From Desulfosporosinus acidiphilus SJ4 (lineage in GTDB: Bacteria; Bacillota; Desulfitobacteriia; Desulfitobacteriales; Desulfitobacteriaceae): DNA of 64,000 bases. The position numbers were made by a program, and so were the translations under genes. This document shows, in pieces, positions 16,865 through 25,368 of this stretch (its first letter is position 1; every line of letters begins with the position of its first letter). Location of the stretch: contig NC_018068.1 of assembly GCF_000255115.2 (NCBI RefSeq), forward strand, positions 1,397,977 through 1,461,976. Direction: 5' to 3'. The notes under the pieces were generated by a model. The model searched no databases and was not told the DNA's origin. It saw nothing but the letters and a program-made list of their open reading frames with translations.

Positions 16865-17446
16865 ATGACGTTCTTCAAAACAAAAGATTCAGTCGTTACT
16901 GGGCTTCTTGGAGGGCTTGTAGGGACTCTTTTTATGGATATAACAAATGCAGTGATCTACAAGGCGGGGGGGACCGAGAAACTTTATGGCCATTTAGCAG
17001 GTCAATTTTTTGTAAGCCCATTAAGGACAAATCAACGAAAAAATTATGTTTTAGGTGAACTATTACATTTTTCGGTTGGGTCTGTTTTCGGATTGCCTAC
17101 AATGTATATGCTTAAAAAGACTGGTAAGGATCATTATTTGTCCAAAGGTTTGGTCACTTCCATGTTGACATGGGGGCTTCTTTATACGGGTGGACAAAAG
17201 ATTGGCCTATTTAAAAAGCTTCGTTTTACGAAGACTCATTATTCTGCAGCTTTTAACAATGTTATTTACGGTTTGGTTTCAGCTAAGACCATGGTGAGTC
17301 TTGCGGACCCAACTATGTTTCATGATAAAAAACAATCAGTAAATATTACCATCAATACATCCCAAAATAGAGATGACATAAAATTGCTTCAGTATCAGCC
17401 ATCGGATGACCCAACTAAGACTTATATGGTTAATTTGCAAAATTAA
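16865..17446 (+). CDS. Integral membrane protein, paralog of the 4537 gene
   Basis: A 193-residue protein with AGGGAGG before ATG 16865. It aligns with the minus-strand protein at 4537-5139 through GGLVGTLFMD, LYGHLAG, KKTGKDH and KKLRFTKTHYSA. About four membrane segments lie in residues 12-170, followed by a polar tail that differs between the two. It is followed after 28 bases by a flavoprotein and probably cotranscribed with it, so a membrane redox function is possible. No family recognised. Confidence 0.6.
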   Translation: MTFFKTKDSVVTGLLGGLVGTLFMDITNAVIYKAGGTEKLYGHLAGQFFVSPLRTNQRKNYVLGELLHFSVGSVFGLPTMYMLKKTGKDHYLSKGLVTSMLTWGLLYTGGQKIGLFKKLRFTKTHYSAAFNNVIYGLVSAKTMVSLADPTMFHDKKQSVNITINTSQNRDDIKLLQYQPSDDPTKTYMVNLQN

Positions 17447-17474
17447 ACGAAAGAGAAATTTGGAGGATATGACA

Positions 17475-18587
17475 TTGAAAGTTGCTATAATGGGAGCTGG
17501 TCTATCTGGATTGGCTTGTGCGATAACATTAGAAAAAAACGGAATATATCCGACCATTTTCGAGAAAAGAAGTCAGGTCGGAGATCGATTTGTTAACGGT
17601 GAAGCATTTTTACCTGCTTTGAATAGACCCATCAATGATTGTTATGCTTTTTTAGCAGAAGAACATGGCATATACTTACAACCATTAAGCAATATAAAAA
17701 AGATTAGTCTATTTTCCGAAAATAACCAAGCTTCCTTGCATGGTCATTTAGGCTTTTTAAATGTACGGGGAAGAGATTATGACTCCTTAGAATGTCAATT
17801 ATCTAGGCAAGTTAAGTCGGAAATAATATTTAACTCGGAATATACATACGAAAACTTACTACAAGATTACACACATATTGTTGTAGTCACTGGTGATGCG
17901 GCTTACACCGCGAAAATTCAGGATTTTCAACAAGAATTAACAGTCACTCTAAGAGGGGTTACGGTCGAAGGGAAATTTGATAATCGCCATGTAGGAATTT
18001 GGCTCAATTATTCTTTGGCCCCTCAAGGGTACGGTTATTTACTCCCTTTTTCCGAGAAGGAAGCCACTATTACTTTAGGATATCCTGATTATACTCATAA
18101 TCAAAGTTTGGATATAGATTCCCTTTGGTCCCAATTTTTTGTAAGAGTATGTAAAGATTATAAACAGGAATTCAGAGTAACTGATAAGTTTGAAGTGACT
18201 CGATATATTATGGGGATTTGTCATAATCCCCGGATCGGTAATACTTTTTTTGCTGGTAATTGTTTTGGAGCCATGATGCCTGCATTTGGATTTGGACAAC
18301 TTCCTGCAATACTCTCTGGAATTTATGTGGCTAAGGATTTGTGTGGACTTGGTCATTACGAAGAACTTGTAAAACCTTTAAGACAGAGCTATAAGAATTC
18401 TCTAGCAATTCGTCGGGTTTTGGAAAGCTTTGATAACCATAAGCTGGACACTTTGGTTAAAGTAATCAATTCAGAGGTAGCAAACAAATTAATCGACAGC
18501 TCGAGAATTAATCTTCTTAAGATGTTAGGGTTTTTGTTACGACCTTATTTAATCACGGGTGCTCGAAATAACCTCCAAAAGAAATAG
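17475..18587 (+). CDS. FAD-dependent oxidoreductase (geranylgeranyl-reductase-like)
   Basis: A 370-residue protein. TTG 17475 is preferred because GGAGG (17462-17466) is eight bases upstream; ATG 17469 would be only two bases away. The N-terminus MKVAIMGAGLSGLACAITL is a Rossmann GxGxxG dinucleotide site with a following acidic residue (IFEKR). A second FAD contact region is FFAGNCFGAMMPAFGFG near residue 260. The layout matches NAD(P)/FAD oxidoreductases of the geranylgeranyl reductase type. The substrate cannot be told. Confidence 0.75.
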   Translation: MKVAIMGAGLSGLACAITLEKNGIYPTIFEKRSQVGDRFVNGEAFLPALNRPINDCYAFLAEEHGIYLQPLSNIKKISLFSENNQASLHGHLGFLNVRGRDYDSLECQLSRQVKSEIIFNSEYTYENLLQDYTHIVVVTGDAAYTAKIQDFQQELTVTLRGVTVEGKFDNRHVGIWLNYSLAPQGYGYLLPFSEKEATITLGYPDYTHNQSLDIDSLWSQFFVRVCKDYKQEFRVTDKFEVTRYIMGICHNPRIGNTFFAGNCFGAMMPAFGFGQLPAILSGIYVAKDLCGLGHYEELVKPLRQSYKNSLAIRRVLESFDNHKLDTLVKVINSEVANKLIDSSRINLLKMLGFLLRPYLITGARNNLQKK

Positions 18588-18784
18588 GTAAAGGCAATAT
18601 GTGTTTTCTAAACCGACAAATCGCACACCCGAGGCACGTCGAGACCGTGACTAGTTTGAGAAAACAGACACTCTGAAGGCCGCTCCACAGGCGGCTTCTA
18701 AAATAGGGGTTTAAATTGTATAGTAACCAAACTAAGCTCCCCTTGAGACTGTTATTGATTTTGAAAACAGTTAGAGCTTAGAAT

Positions 18785-18825
18785 AGCCAGATTGTTCCAT
18801 ATTTTATGGATGGTCTGGCTTTTTG
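18785..18825 (+). terminator. Rho-independent terminator
   Basis: AGCCAGA pairs with TCTGGCT across an AT-rich inner stem and is followed by TTTTT. It ends the flavoprotein operon after some distance. Confidence 0.7.
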
Positions 18826-18870
18826 CTCTTAATGTATTAATTTGACGATTTTAAAGGAGATAAAGGGAGA

Positions 18871-18954
18871 ATGTGGAAAATATATATTATCAATCCGGAA
18901 CCTACTATGGCAAAATGTATTATTAGGAGATTCAATATAATTAAATCAGTATGA
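18871..18954 (+). CDS. Possible 27-aa small ORF
   Basis: ATG 18871 follows AAAGGAGATAAAGGGAGA, a strong ribosome-binding stretch, and encodes 27 residues beginning MWKIYIINPEPTM. It could be a small protein or the truncated start of a lost gene. No homology recognised. Confidence 0.3.
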   Translation: MWKIYIINPEPTMAKCIIRRFNIIKSV

Positions 18955-19029
18955 GTACAGAGAAGGTGTTAATAATGGGAGTAACCCTACATTGATACCA
19001 ATTCACTAACCAGGAGCGTAGGGGAACGG

Positions 19030-19338
19030 TTGATTATAAAAGGACTAAACCTTGAGAATATTTATTTCGCCCACTTTGGGAAAGCAAAAGGGGCATCTGA
19101 AATTCTTGCCCTTAACATTGAATTGCTAGAGGCATATGAATCTATCGGTCAACGAGTTTTGGCTTCAGGTGGTACTACTAAAGAACTTAAGGAATCTTTG
19201 TTGGAACTATTCAAGGGTGAATTGGCTAATTCCAGGGTTAAAGATCGTCGACAGTCATTGTTAAAATTTTTTGGGTTGGATATGGACCTTAACTCACAGG
19301 GAATTTATTATTATTTTAATAATCTCAAAAAAAACTAA
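19030..19338 (+). pseudogene. C-terminal fragment of an MBL-fold hydrolase-like gene
   Basis: 102 codons beginning LNLENIYFAHFGKAKG, which fits the segment after the last metal-binding His of metallo-beta-lactamase-fold proteins, followed by the usual helical tail. The catalytic N-terminal two thirds are missing. The stop TAA lies inside the left inverted repeat of the adjacent IS element, so the 3' end was probably also cut by the insertion. Confidence 0.55.
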
Positions 19339-20911
19339 TTGAGTTAGTTTCATAATTCATACCCCTTGATATAAGCGGGCTTTTTACCCGTAAAAAAAGG
19401 AGTACCTCCCCAAAATCTCGAAAGTGTAAGTGACCAAACAAACACCGAGAGGTTGAAAGGAGAACTCCCAATGTTTAGTATTCGCCAAGAACGTCTATTT
19501 TCCTTGGAAGAAATCTTAGAAATGTCACCGAAAGAATCGTATCCGCTTCTATTGGAACCGCTGAATATTACTCCTTTGTTGAGAGTGGTTTCAAAAAGGG
19601 CATTTTTGGGAGCTCCAACCACGCTTAACTATTCAGCCATGATCTATTCTTTATTCATTCGAGTGATCGAACGAATTCCTACGATCAAAGATTTACGAAA
19701 ACGATTAAAAAACAGCTTGGAATTCCGTTTCGACTGCGGCTTTACGATGGCTGATGCAGTTCCTAGCGAGTCCTCTTATACTCGAATGATTCAAAAAATC
19801 AAGGGTTCTTCTGCTTTGGAAAAAATTCAAAATGAACTAGTCTCTCAGGCGTTTCAAGAAGGCTTCATCGATGGGGATGTTATAGCCATCGATGCTACTC
19901 ATATTGAAGCGAGAGACCGTAAACCTGAGAAAAAGAAAGACGAAGAGATTCCGGTCAAGCAAACCTCCAAAAAACGCGGACGAAAACCCAAATCGGAACG
20001 GGAGAAATGGCTCAAAGAACAACAGGAACTGGAAGAGAATCGACCCCTCTTTGAGAAGAAAATTGAAGCTCAACTTCCTCTTGATTTCAAGACGATCGAA
20101 CAGCAAATCCCGCAAGATCCTCACTGGGGAATTAAGAAAAACTCCGAGGGCAAAAACGTCTTTTGGTTCGGGTTCAAAGGTCATCTTCTCGTGGACTGTA
20201 AAAGCCAATACATTTTAAAGTCCTTACTTTCCTCGGGAAATGTCAATGATGGCAAAATGGCGATTCCTCTACTCAAGGCTCTTCATGAACTTCACCCCCA
20301 GCTGAAGCCTTCCTATTCGCTTTTGGATGCTGGTTACGATTACAGCTCAATTTACCAACAAGCAAAAGCCATGGGGTCAAGGGCCCTGATTGATTACAAT
20401 CCACGCAATGAACAACTACCTGAAGACAAGGACAAATACTTTTGCCCTAAGTGTCAAGAAGGTCATTCCTACCGATATGATAGCTATGATTCCCGATACG
20501 ACACGTTGAAATATACTCAACCCAAGGAGTGCAAAGAGTGTCCTCTGAAAGAAAACAACCAGTGTCAAAAGGTATTCAAGGTTAAGGTTTCCTCAGACCC
20601 CAGAAAATACACCGTTCCAGCCAGAGGAAGTGGGCGCTACTTTGAACTCTATAAACAGAGAACAGCCGTAGAACGTGTTAATGCTTATCTCAAAGAGTAC
20701 TTTCAGTTAAACAACATTCGACATCGAGGAAACGTAGCCAAAGTCGATTTCGAGTTTTCTATCCTGACCTATACCCTCTGCAAATTAGCCGTAGACCGAT
20801 TGAACAAGTTCAAACGTATAGCTGCAGCATAAATCTTCAAAAAATGTTACTAACGAAATTCTGAAGGTCTGAGCTTTAACAATTAAACATTATGAAATTG
20901 ACTCAATTAAT
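19334..20911 (+). mobile_element. IS1182-family insertion sequence
   Basis: About 1.58 kb. Left end 19334-19357 and right end 20888-20911 are imperfect inverted repeats matching at 20 of 24 bases (core TAATTGAGT and TTTCATAAT). It encloses one intact transposase. No clear target duplication was found. Two decayed 3' pieces of related transposases lie at 45608 and 62398. Confidence 0.75.
19471..20832 (+). CDS. IS1182-family transposase
   Basis: A 453-residue DDE transposase from ATG 19471 after AAAGGAG. The N-terminal part (about 60-130) is the DUF772-like domain (IPTIKDLRKRL, ESSYTRMIQKI). Catalytic residues are probably the Asp in VIAIDATHIEARD near 142, the Asp in SLLDAGYDYSS near 285 and the Glu in RTAVERVNAYLKEYF near 410. 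A Lys/Glu-rich insertion (about 150-200) separates the first two. A CPKCQEG...CKECP cysteine region lies between. The gene looks intact and the element may be active. Confidence 0.9.
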   Translation: MFSIRQERLFSLEEILEMSPKESYPLLLEPLNITPLLRVVSKRAFLGAPTTLNYSAMIYSLFIRVIERIPTIKDLRKRLKNSLEFRFDCGFTMADAVPSESSYTRMIQKIKGSSALEKIQNELVSQAFQEGFIDGDVIAIDATHIEARDRKPEKKKDEEIPVKQTSKKRGRKPKSEREKWLKEQQELEENRPLFEKKIEAQLPLDFKTIEQQIPQDPHWGIKKNSEGKNVFWFGFKGHLLVDCKSQYILKSLLSSGNVNDGKMAIPLLKALHELHPQLKPSYSLLDAGYDYSSIYQQAKAMGSRALIDYNPRNEQLPEDKDKYFCPKCQEGHSYRYDSYDSRYDTLKYTQPKECKECPLKENNQCQKVFKVKVSSDPRKYTVPARGSGRYFELYKQRTAVERVNAYLKEYFQLNNIRHRGNVAKVDFEFSILTYTLCKLAVDRLNKFKRIAAA

Positions 20912-21065
20912 AACTAATTACCACCGCCCCTTCCCCAAGTTCAAGAAGCCGCCTGGTATAAATGTAAGCTGGGGGTAGGGCTGAGGTGGGTCTTCTAGCT
21001 GGAAGGCATTTGGGTTTGGGGTTCGTAAGGAGTGAATGTTTTGATAGAAAAGAGGGATTTAGTTG

Positions 21066-21839
21066 ATGAAGAGAATTTTATTATCTATTGTACTTTCACT
21101 TCTGTTTAGTCAAATTTTAATCGGTTGTGGTCAAAAAGTTGAACAACAAGCCCCAACAAACATACTTAAATCGGTACAAAGCATGAAATCACAGAGTAAT
21201 AACCATACCCAAATAGTTCAGGCCACTGTCGGAATTACTACGAACATAGCAATTCCCGACCTTAAGAATATAAAAAATACAAAGTATCCAGATATAGTTG
21301 CTGAGGTGGGGGACACAAAAATAACGGGTTTGCAGCTAACGAGGGGAGTAGCAATTAAGCAGAATGCCTTTGTTAACAATATCAAAATGCCACAGGATGA
21401 ATCTTTCTACGAAAAAATAGCATTGGGTCTTCTTGTAAAAAATGCGTTAATTGATACTGAGGTAATGCGCCAAGGATTGCAGGTAACTCCAGACGAGGCT
21501 AGATCGTATTTGGAACAACAGAAAAAATCTATGGATTCACTACCAGAAAGCGACCCTGCGAAAGAAGCGTATACAAAAACAATAAATGACAATGGTTTTA
21601 GTACTTCCACGGATTACATCGATTCTCCCGAAACGATAAAATTTACGCAAATTCTTTTAGGAAGAGTGAAACTTAGAAACTTAGTTTTACACTCGATTCC
21701 AGCCGGGCAGAATGAGGCTTATAAGGCATGGCAAGATTATACGGATAAGCTGATTAATCAAGGCAATTACAAAATATTTATCCCTGTTGATATAAAGGGT
21801 TACCAACAATTAGAGGAGAAAGCCGCCCAAGGAAAATAG
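21066..21839 (+). CDS. SurA_N-like lipoprotein, paralog 1 of 3
   Basis: A 257-residue lipoprotein: signal peptide with lipobox LIGC (Cys near 21), a Gln/Asn-rich spacer, then VAEVGDTKITGLQLT, the strand that opens SurA/PrsA N-terminal chaperone domains, and a helical body with ALGLLVKNALIDTEV and VTPDEARSYLEQQKK. The PPIase domain is absent. It closely matches the protein at 44560-45327 (VAEVGDYKITGLQLT, LPxSDPAKEAY, DIKGYQQLE at the end) and more distantly 45857-46669. An extracytoplasmic folding helper is inferred. Confidence 0.75.
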   Translation: MKRILLSIVLSLLFSQILIGCGQKVEQQAPTNILKSVQSMKSQSNNHTQIVQATVGITTNIAIPDLKNIKNTKYPDIVAEVGDTKITGLQLTRGVAIKQNAFVNNIKMPQDESFYEKIALGLLVKNALIDTEVMRQGLQVTPDEARSYLEQQKKSMDSLPESDPAKEAYTKTINDNGFSTSTDYIDSPETIKFTQILLGRVKLRNLVLHSIPAGQNEAYKAWQDYTDKLINQGNYKIFIPVDIKGYQQLEEKAAQGK

Positions 21840-21870
21840 AGAAAGTTATATTACGCCGCCTTGCGCCCCG

Positions 21871-22345
21871 CTAACCTCAAGAAGAAATAGCCGCCACTAA
21901 TAAAGCCTAGCCAGCAGAGTCAACCCACCGAACTCCTTCAATCCCGCAGGATGGATGTCCTTACCAAAGTTATGACTGTTGTGACCGATTGAATCAAATA
22001 AAAGTACCGACGTTAATTTTGCATGGAGAAAAAGATAAGATTGCTCCTCTAGCTCTTGCAGAAGAGATGCACACGGGAATAACAGGCTCGAAAATATCTC
22101 TATTTAAGGGTGGTCATTATTTTTTTATGTTAGAAAGTAAAAAATTCACCGATAGCGTAATAGAGTTTTTGGATAACTTTAATGTAGCATGCCCCATTGA
22201 ATATTGATATGAACAATCTTCCGCCTTAATCTCCGACTAATACATCGATACTAAATCCCCACGCTCGTTGCGCTTTGCTAAGTTCAAGAAGAAAGCCTAG
22301 CCAGCAGTTAAGTAGCGAGTCAATTCCCCACCCACTTTCTCAAAG
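21871..22345. repeat. Two copies of a GC-richer intergenic repeat
   Basis: TCAAGAAGAAA and AAGCCTAGCCAGCAG followed by GAGTCAA and C-rich sequence occur near 21877-21932 and again near 22283-22345. A partial third (AAGTTCAAGAAGCCGCC) lies near 20938. They flank the hydrolase fragment and look like a decayed dispersed repeat. Confidence 0.5.
21962..22207 (+). pseudogene. Alpha/beta hydrolase C-terminal fragment
   Basis: The frame reads YDCCDRLNQIKVPTLILHGE then KDKIAPLALAEEM and KGGHYFFMLES, ending FTDSVIEFLDNF. This is the last third of an alpha/beta hydrolase: the acid loop (GEKD) and the catalytic His (GGHYF) are visible. The nucleophile-bearing N-terminal part is missing, so it is a truncated gene. 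Confidence 0.7.
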
Positions 22346-22481
22346 AAGGCCACTTTCGAAGGTTGGTTGGGCGGGTTGAGGGTGAAAGGGATATTGGTTG
22401 ACTTGATGTGTGGGTTGATGGTTGGTGGAAAAGTATGAATAAAGGGCATTACTAATTAAAATTTAAACGAAGGTTTTTAAT

Positions 22482-22610
22482 GTTATAGTTATAGAAAAAC
22501 TGAAAGTAGAAGATATCCCGGAGTTATTGGAACTGTATAATACTGTATAATACTCTTATTCCATTTGAAGCTTCCTTAAAAAAATCACTTGAAACATATA
22601 ATGAACCTGG
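22482..22610 (+). pseudogene. GNAT acetyltransferase 5' fragment with 10-bp duplication
   Basis: The frame VIVIEKLKVEDIPELLELYN is the start of a GNAT protein. CTGTATAATA occurs twice in tandem; removing one copy restores ELYNTLIPFEASLKKSLETY. Without it the frame hits TAA. The rest of the gene and a usable start codon are missing. Confidence 0.65.
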
Positions 22611-22935
22611 TGGCTGAGGGATGCGGCACATGGGAGCCTTAAAAAGACGGTAGTTTTCAAGGTCTATTTAGAATGGTTGGGTTAATTGATAGAGGTTGAC
22701 TAAGATGAGATTTATTTATTTACCGGAGCGCTTTGCGTTTCCGGTTTTGAAATTTTTGAATTATTTATGCAGGAAATACTGGATAATGGTGGAATTACTT
22801 TTAATAAGGGTATTTCGATATCCAATTGTTTTATATTAACTTATTTGGGTATTTTCTATGTGCATCCTTTTTTTATTTTAGGTTACCCTATTTAGAGGTT
22901 ATCATTTTATCTAAGGATAAGGAGGGCTCCAAATT
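22611..22935. other. Decayed region
   Basis: No intact gene. Short protein-like stretches appear around 22724-22835 (one frame reads EIFELFMQEILDNGGITFNK) but cannot be assigned. Confidence 0.3.
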
Positions 22936-23034
22936 ATGGGTAACAATAATGATCAAGACACTGGAAATGGTCCGGGAAAAGGACAAAGTAAAGGGGCTGG
23001 ACCACGAAAAGGAAAAGCAAAAGGAAAAGGGTAA
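22936..23034 (+). CDS. 32-aa Gly/Lys-rich basic peptide
   Basis: ATG 22936 follows GGAGGG by nine bases and encodes 32 residues beginning MGNNNDQDTGNGPGKGQSKG and ending GKAKGKG, followed after 79 bases by a clear terminator. The composition (Gly, Lys, Asn) predicts a disordered basic peptide, perhaps a small spore or nucleic-acid-associated protein. No family recognised. Confidence 0.5.
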   Translation: MGNNNDQDTGNGPGKGQSKGAGPRKGKAKGKG

Positions 23035-23113
23035 CTACAGATCGTCGAACAAGGGCCGAAAAGAAATACCAAAAGTAACAATAATTAACATGGTGACTAA
23101 CGTTTGACACATG

Positions 23114-23142
23114 ATGCTCTAGAAACATTCTAGGGCATTTTT
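23114..23142 (+). terminator. Rho-independent terminator
   Basis: ATGCTCTAGAA pairs with TTCTAGGGCAT around ACA, followed by TTTTT. It follows the 32-aa peptide gene. A second hairpin (GACGC/GCGTC with a T-run) lies near 23180. Confidence 0.75.
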
Positions 23143-23295
23143 CGATAAGCACGAAGTAAACTGGATCATTAGTTAGTTGACGCTGAAATAGGCGTCTTTT
23201 TTGTAATTAAAGAAGGAAGTCTAATCACAAATGAAGAACTGTACTCTGGTAGATTTAGGTATTGTTTAAACAGAAGAGTTGAAAGGAGTCATTTA

Positions 23296-23739
23296 ATGAG
23301 ATCAGATAAAGCAGTCGATTGCTTTTTATCGGGATTTAATTGCGCTCAAGCTGTATTTTCTACATACTCTGATGACTTAGGATTAACAACGGAAATGGCA
23401 AAAAAGATTGCCAGTAGCTTTGGGGCCGGTATGGGATATATTGGAGAAACATGCGGTGCTGTAACCGGAGCCTTTATGCTGATTGGGTTGAAATTTGGAA
23501 AAGTCAATGTAGAAGATAATGAGGCAAAAGCTAAAACTTATGATCTAGTCCAAGAGTTTACGAGAAGATTTACATCTATTAATGGTGGAGTAAAGTGTAA
23601 AGAGTTACTAGGCTTTGACCTTTCTATTCCGGAGGATCTTAATGTAGTAAAAGAAAAGCAGCTTTTCGATATACTTTGTCCCAAATTTGTTAAGAATTCG
23701 TCTGAAATAATCGAAGAATTATTAGAGATACCAGATTAA
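23296..23739 (+). CDS. C_GCAxxG_C_C family redox protein
   Basis: A 147-residue protein with AAAGGAG before ATG 23296. It shows the family's cysteine pattern: FNCAQAV near residue 20, ETCGAVTGAF near 55 (the GCAxxG-type box), CKELLGFD near 100 and a late CPKFV. Members often neighbour flavodoxins or oxidoreductases and may bind a metal or cluster. The gene stands alone between small genes. Length is normal for the family. Confidence 0.85.
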   Translation: MRSDKAVDCFLSGFNCAQAVFSTYSDDLGLTTEMAKKIASSFGAGMGYIGETCGAVTGAFMLIGLKFGKVNVEDNEAKAKTYDLVQEFTRRFTSINGGVKCKELLGFDLSIPEDLNVVKEKQLFDILCPKFVKNSSEIIEELLEIPD

Positions 23740-23779
23740 TGTTGGTAATGGTAGTTACCGAGTTTTAAGGAGGCAATCC

Positions 23780-24412
23780 ATGATTAGCAAGAGACAATTA
23801 ATTGAACTTTACAAATATGACGAATGGGCAAACTTTAAGTTGTTGGATATTATAAGTCAGCTAAACAATGAGGAGTTTATTCAAGACTAATCAAGTAGCT
23901 TTAACTCAATTAGAGATACAATGGTACATATTTTAGGTGCGGAAGAACTCTGGCTGTCACGGTGGATGAGGGAACAAGGCCGAACCTTATTAAACTCAGA
24001 CGATTTTCCTAATAATGATTCACTCGTCAAACGATTGGGGGATTTTGGGAAACTGATTAATTATTTTTTAGATTCTCTTACTGAAGATGAGTTAGTAAAA
24101 GAAATAGGTTATAAGTATCTAAAAGGAATACCATATTCTTTAGAATTGTGGAAGCAAATGCTCCATCTTATTAATCGCATGGGGGCGGTAGAAGGCAATT
24201 TGATACCAGGTTATTTCCTCAGCCATAATGCTTTACATTATTATAAATTCGGCGGAGTTGCCTTTCTCTGTGTTACTAATATATTTGGCAAAGAAGTACC
24301 AGTCGAGCATAATAAGAGTACTTTGGGCGACGAATATTATTATTGGATTAGTTGTTGTTTCAAATATCATTATGTGTTTTATCCAACAGTATCAGATGTG
24401 AAGGAGAAATAA
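23780..24412 (+). pseudogene. DinB-family gene with in-frame stop and altered 3' end
   Basis: From ATG 23780 (AGGAGG upstream) the frame gives MISKRQLIELYKYDEWAN and stops at TAA 23888, then continues in the same frame as SIRDTMVHILGAEELWLSRW, the metal-site helix of DinB/YfiT proteins. Further on LWKQMLHLINRM should lead to a second His helix but the sequence after it is unlike the family. I read this as a nonsense-mutated gene with a replaced C-terminus. Confidence 0.7.
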
Positions 24413-24414
24413 TT

Positions 24415-24741
24415 GTGGCCAACGCAATATTGCTATTTGTTCTTGCAGGTTTTGCCGAAATTGGGGGAGGATACTTAATATGGCTTTGGCTTAGGGAAGC
24501 AAAACCATTGTGGTATGGACTTTTGGGAGGAATAATTTTAGTCATTTATGGCATCATACCTACATTGCAAAAGTTCCCAAATTTCGGTAGAGTTTATGCT
24601 GCCTATGGAGGGATCTTTATATTTTTAGCAGTATTATGGGGTTGGGGCATTGATAAGAAATTACCTGATCAGTGGGATTGGATAGGAACAGTAATTTGTT
24701 TAGTTGGTGTATCAATTATGCTTTGGGCACCACGTCATTAA
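24415..24741 (+). CDS. YnfA/UPF0060 family membrane protein
   Basis: A 108-residue protein from GTG 24415, with AAGGAG seven bases upstream. Four hydrophobic helices cover nearly the whole chain. FAEIGGGYLIWLWLRE, GRVYAAYGGIFI and the terminal WDWIGTVICLVGVSIMLWAP are typical of UPF0060. The family is related to small multidrug resistance transporters but has no firm substrate. It overlaps the end of the broken DinB gene region. Confidence 0.88.
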   Translation: MANAILLFVLAGFAEIGGGYLIWLWLREAKPLWYGLLGGIILVIYGIIPTLQKFPNFGRVYAAYGGIFIFLAVLWGWGIDKKLPDQWDWIGTVICLVGVSIMLWAPRH

Positions 24742-24809
24742 ATATAATTTGACTCAGCTTAATTGCGCGTACAAATTCAGGTAGGTATTAGATATGAAGG
24801 AGCAACGAA

Positions 24810-24950
24810 TTGGAATACATAGTCACAAGATGGGCAGATAGTCTGGCAACTGCAACTCAACAGGCGACTATAACTGTGACTATTAATGCGGAGACAAGTC
24901 GGATACGACTATTTAATATACAAATCTTTTCGGATCATGTATGGTTTTAA
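24810..24950 (+). CDS. 46-aa hypothetical protein
   Basis: TTG 24810 follows GAAGGAG by seven bases and opens a 46-codon frame (MEYIVTRWADSLATATQQ...FSDHVWF). The Thr/Ile-rich middle suggests beta structure. It may be a small gene or a remnant; no homology recognised. Confidence 0.35.
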   Translation: MEYIVTRWADSLATATQQATITVTINAETSRIRLFNIQIFSDHVWF

Positions 24951-24994
24951 GCTACATGATTATGCAAAGAACAAAGGAATATCGGATCCAATGT

Positions 24995-25024
24995 AAAAAG
25001 CCTAGGCATTTACCTAGGCAAAAA
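24995..25024 (-). terminator. Terminator for the minus-strand hydrophobic peptide gene
   Basis: A perfect GCCTAGG/CCTAGGC stem flanked by A5 on the left and A5 on the right, so a U-tract follows the stem on either strand. It sits directly after the stop of the 25028-25126 gene. Confidence 0.8.
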
Positions 25025-25027
25025 CCA

Positions 25028-25126
25028 TTAAGCTGCTGCAGAGGCTGCGACCAATCTCAATAATGCGACCAAAAAGCCTAAGAATCCTAAGAATCCTAAT
25101 AGCCCATAAATCCAAAAAATAGGCAT
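25028..25126 (-). CDS. 32-aa hydrophobic peptide
   Basis: Minus-strand ATG 25126 has an unusually strong SD, GGAGGAGGTG, at good spacing. The peptide is MPIFWIYGLLGFLGFLGFLV followed by ALLRLVAASAAA. A GFL triplet is repeated three times within one membrane-spanning helix, with a single Arg. A perfect terminator follows at once, so this is a stand-alone expression unit. It resembles small type I toxins or sporulation peptides in shape only. Confidence 0.6.
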   Translation of the reverse strand: MPIFWIYGLLGFLGFLGFLVALLRLVAASAAA

Positions 25127-25368
25127 TCCCGTTCACCTCCTCCTCATTTAGAGTCCCCATAAGAATTAGAAGCTTCTTGATGTATACTATTCAGCATGTC
25201 CCTTTGGTGTTCATAGGTTAATGTTAGCCCGCCCATCCCCAGATTCGGGAAGGGCGTCACTTTTCTTGGTAAAGTGGTACCGAGGTGAATTGAAGGATGT
25301 GCTGGGTGGGATGCATTAAATTCGCGTGGAAACGAGAGCCTGATAAACCCCAATACTGGAGGAACATC

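Larger units (their letters stand above)
18588..19029. other. Gap with hairpins and a tiny ORF
   Basis: Contains a GCCGC/GCGGC hairpin near 18680, the terminator at 18785 and the 27-codon ORF at 18871. The sequence just before 19030 shows no extension of the truncated gene there. Confidence 0.4.

Noticed and set aside
22704-22836. 43-codon ORF starting MRFIYLPERF
   Set aside because: No RBS; another frame of the same stretch looks more protein-like, so the region is described as decayed.
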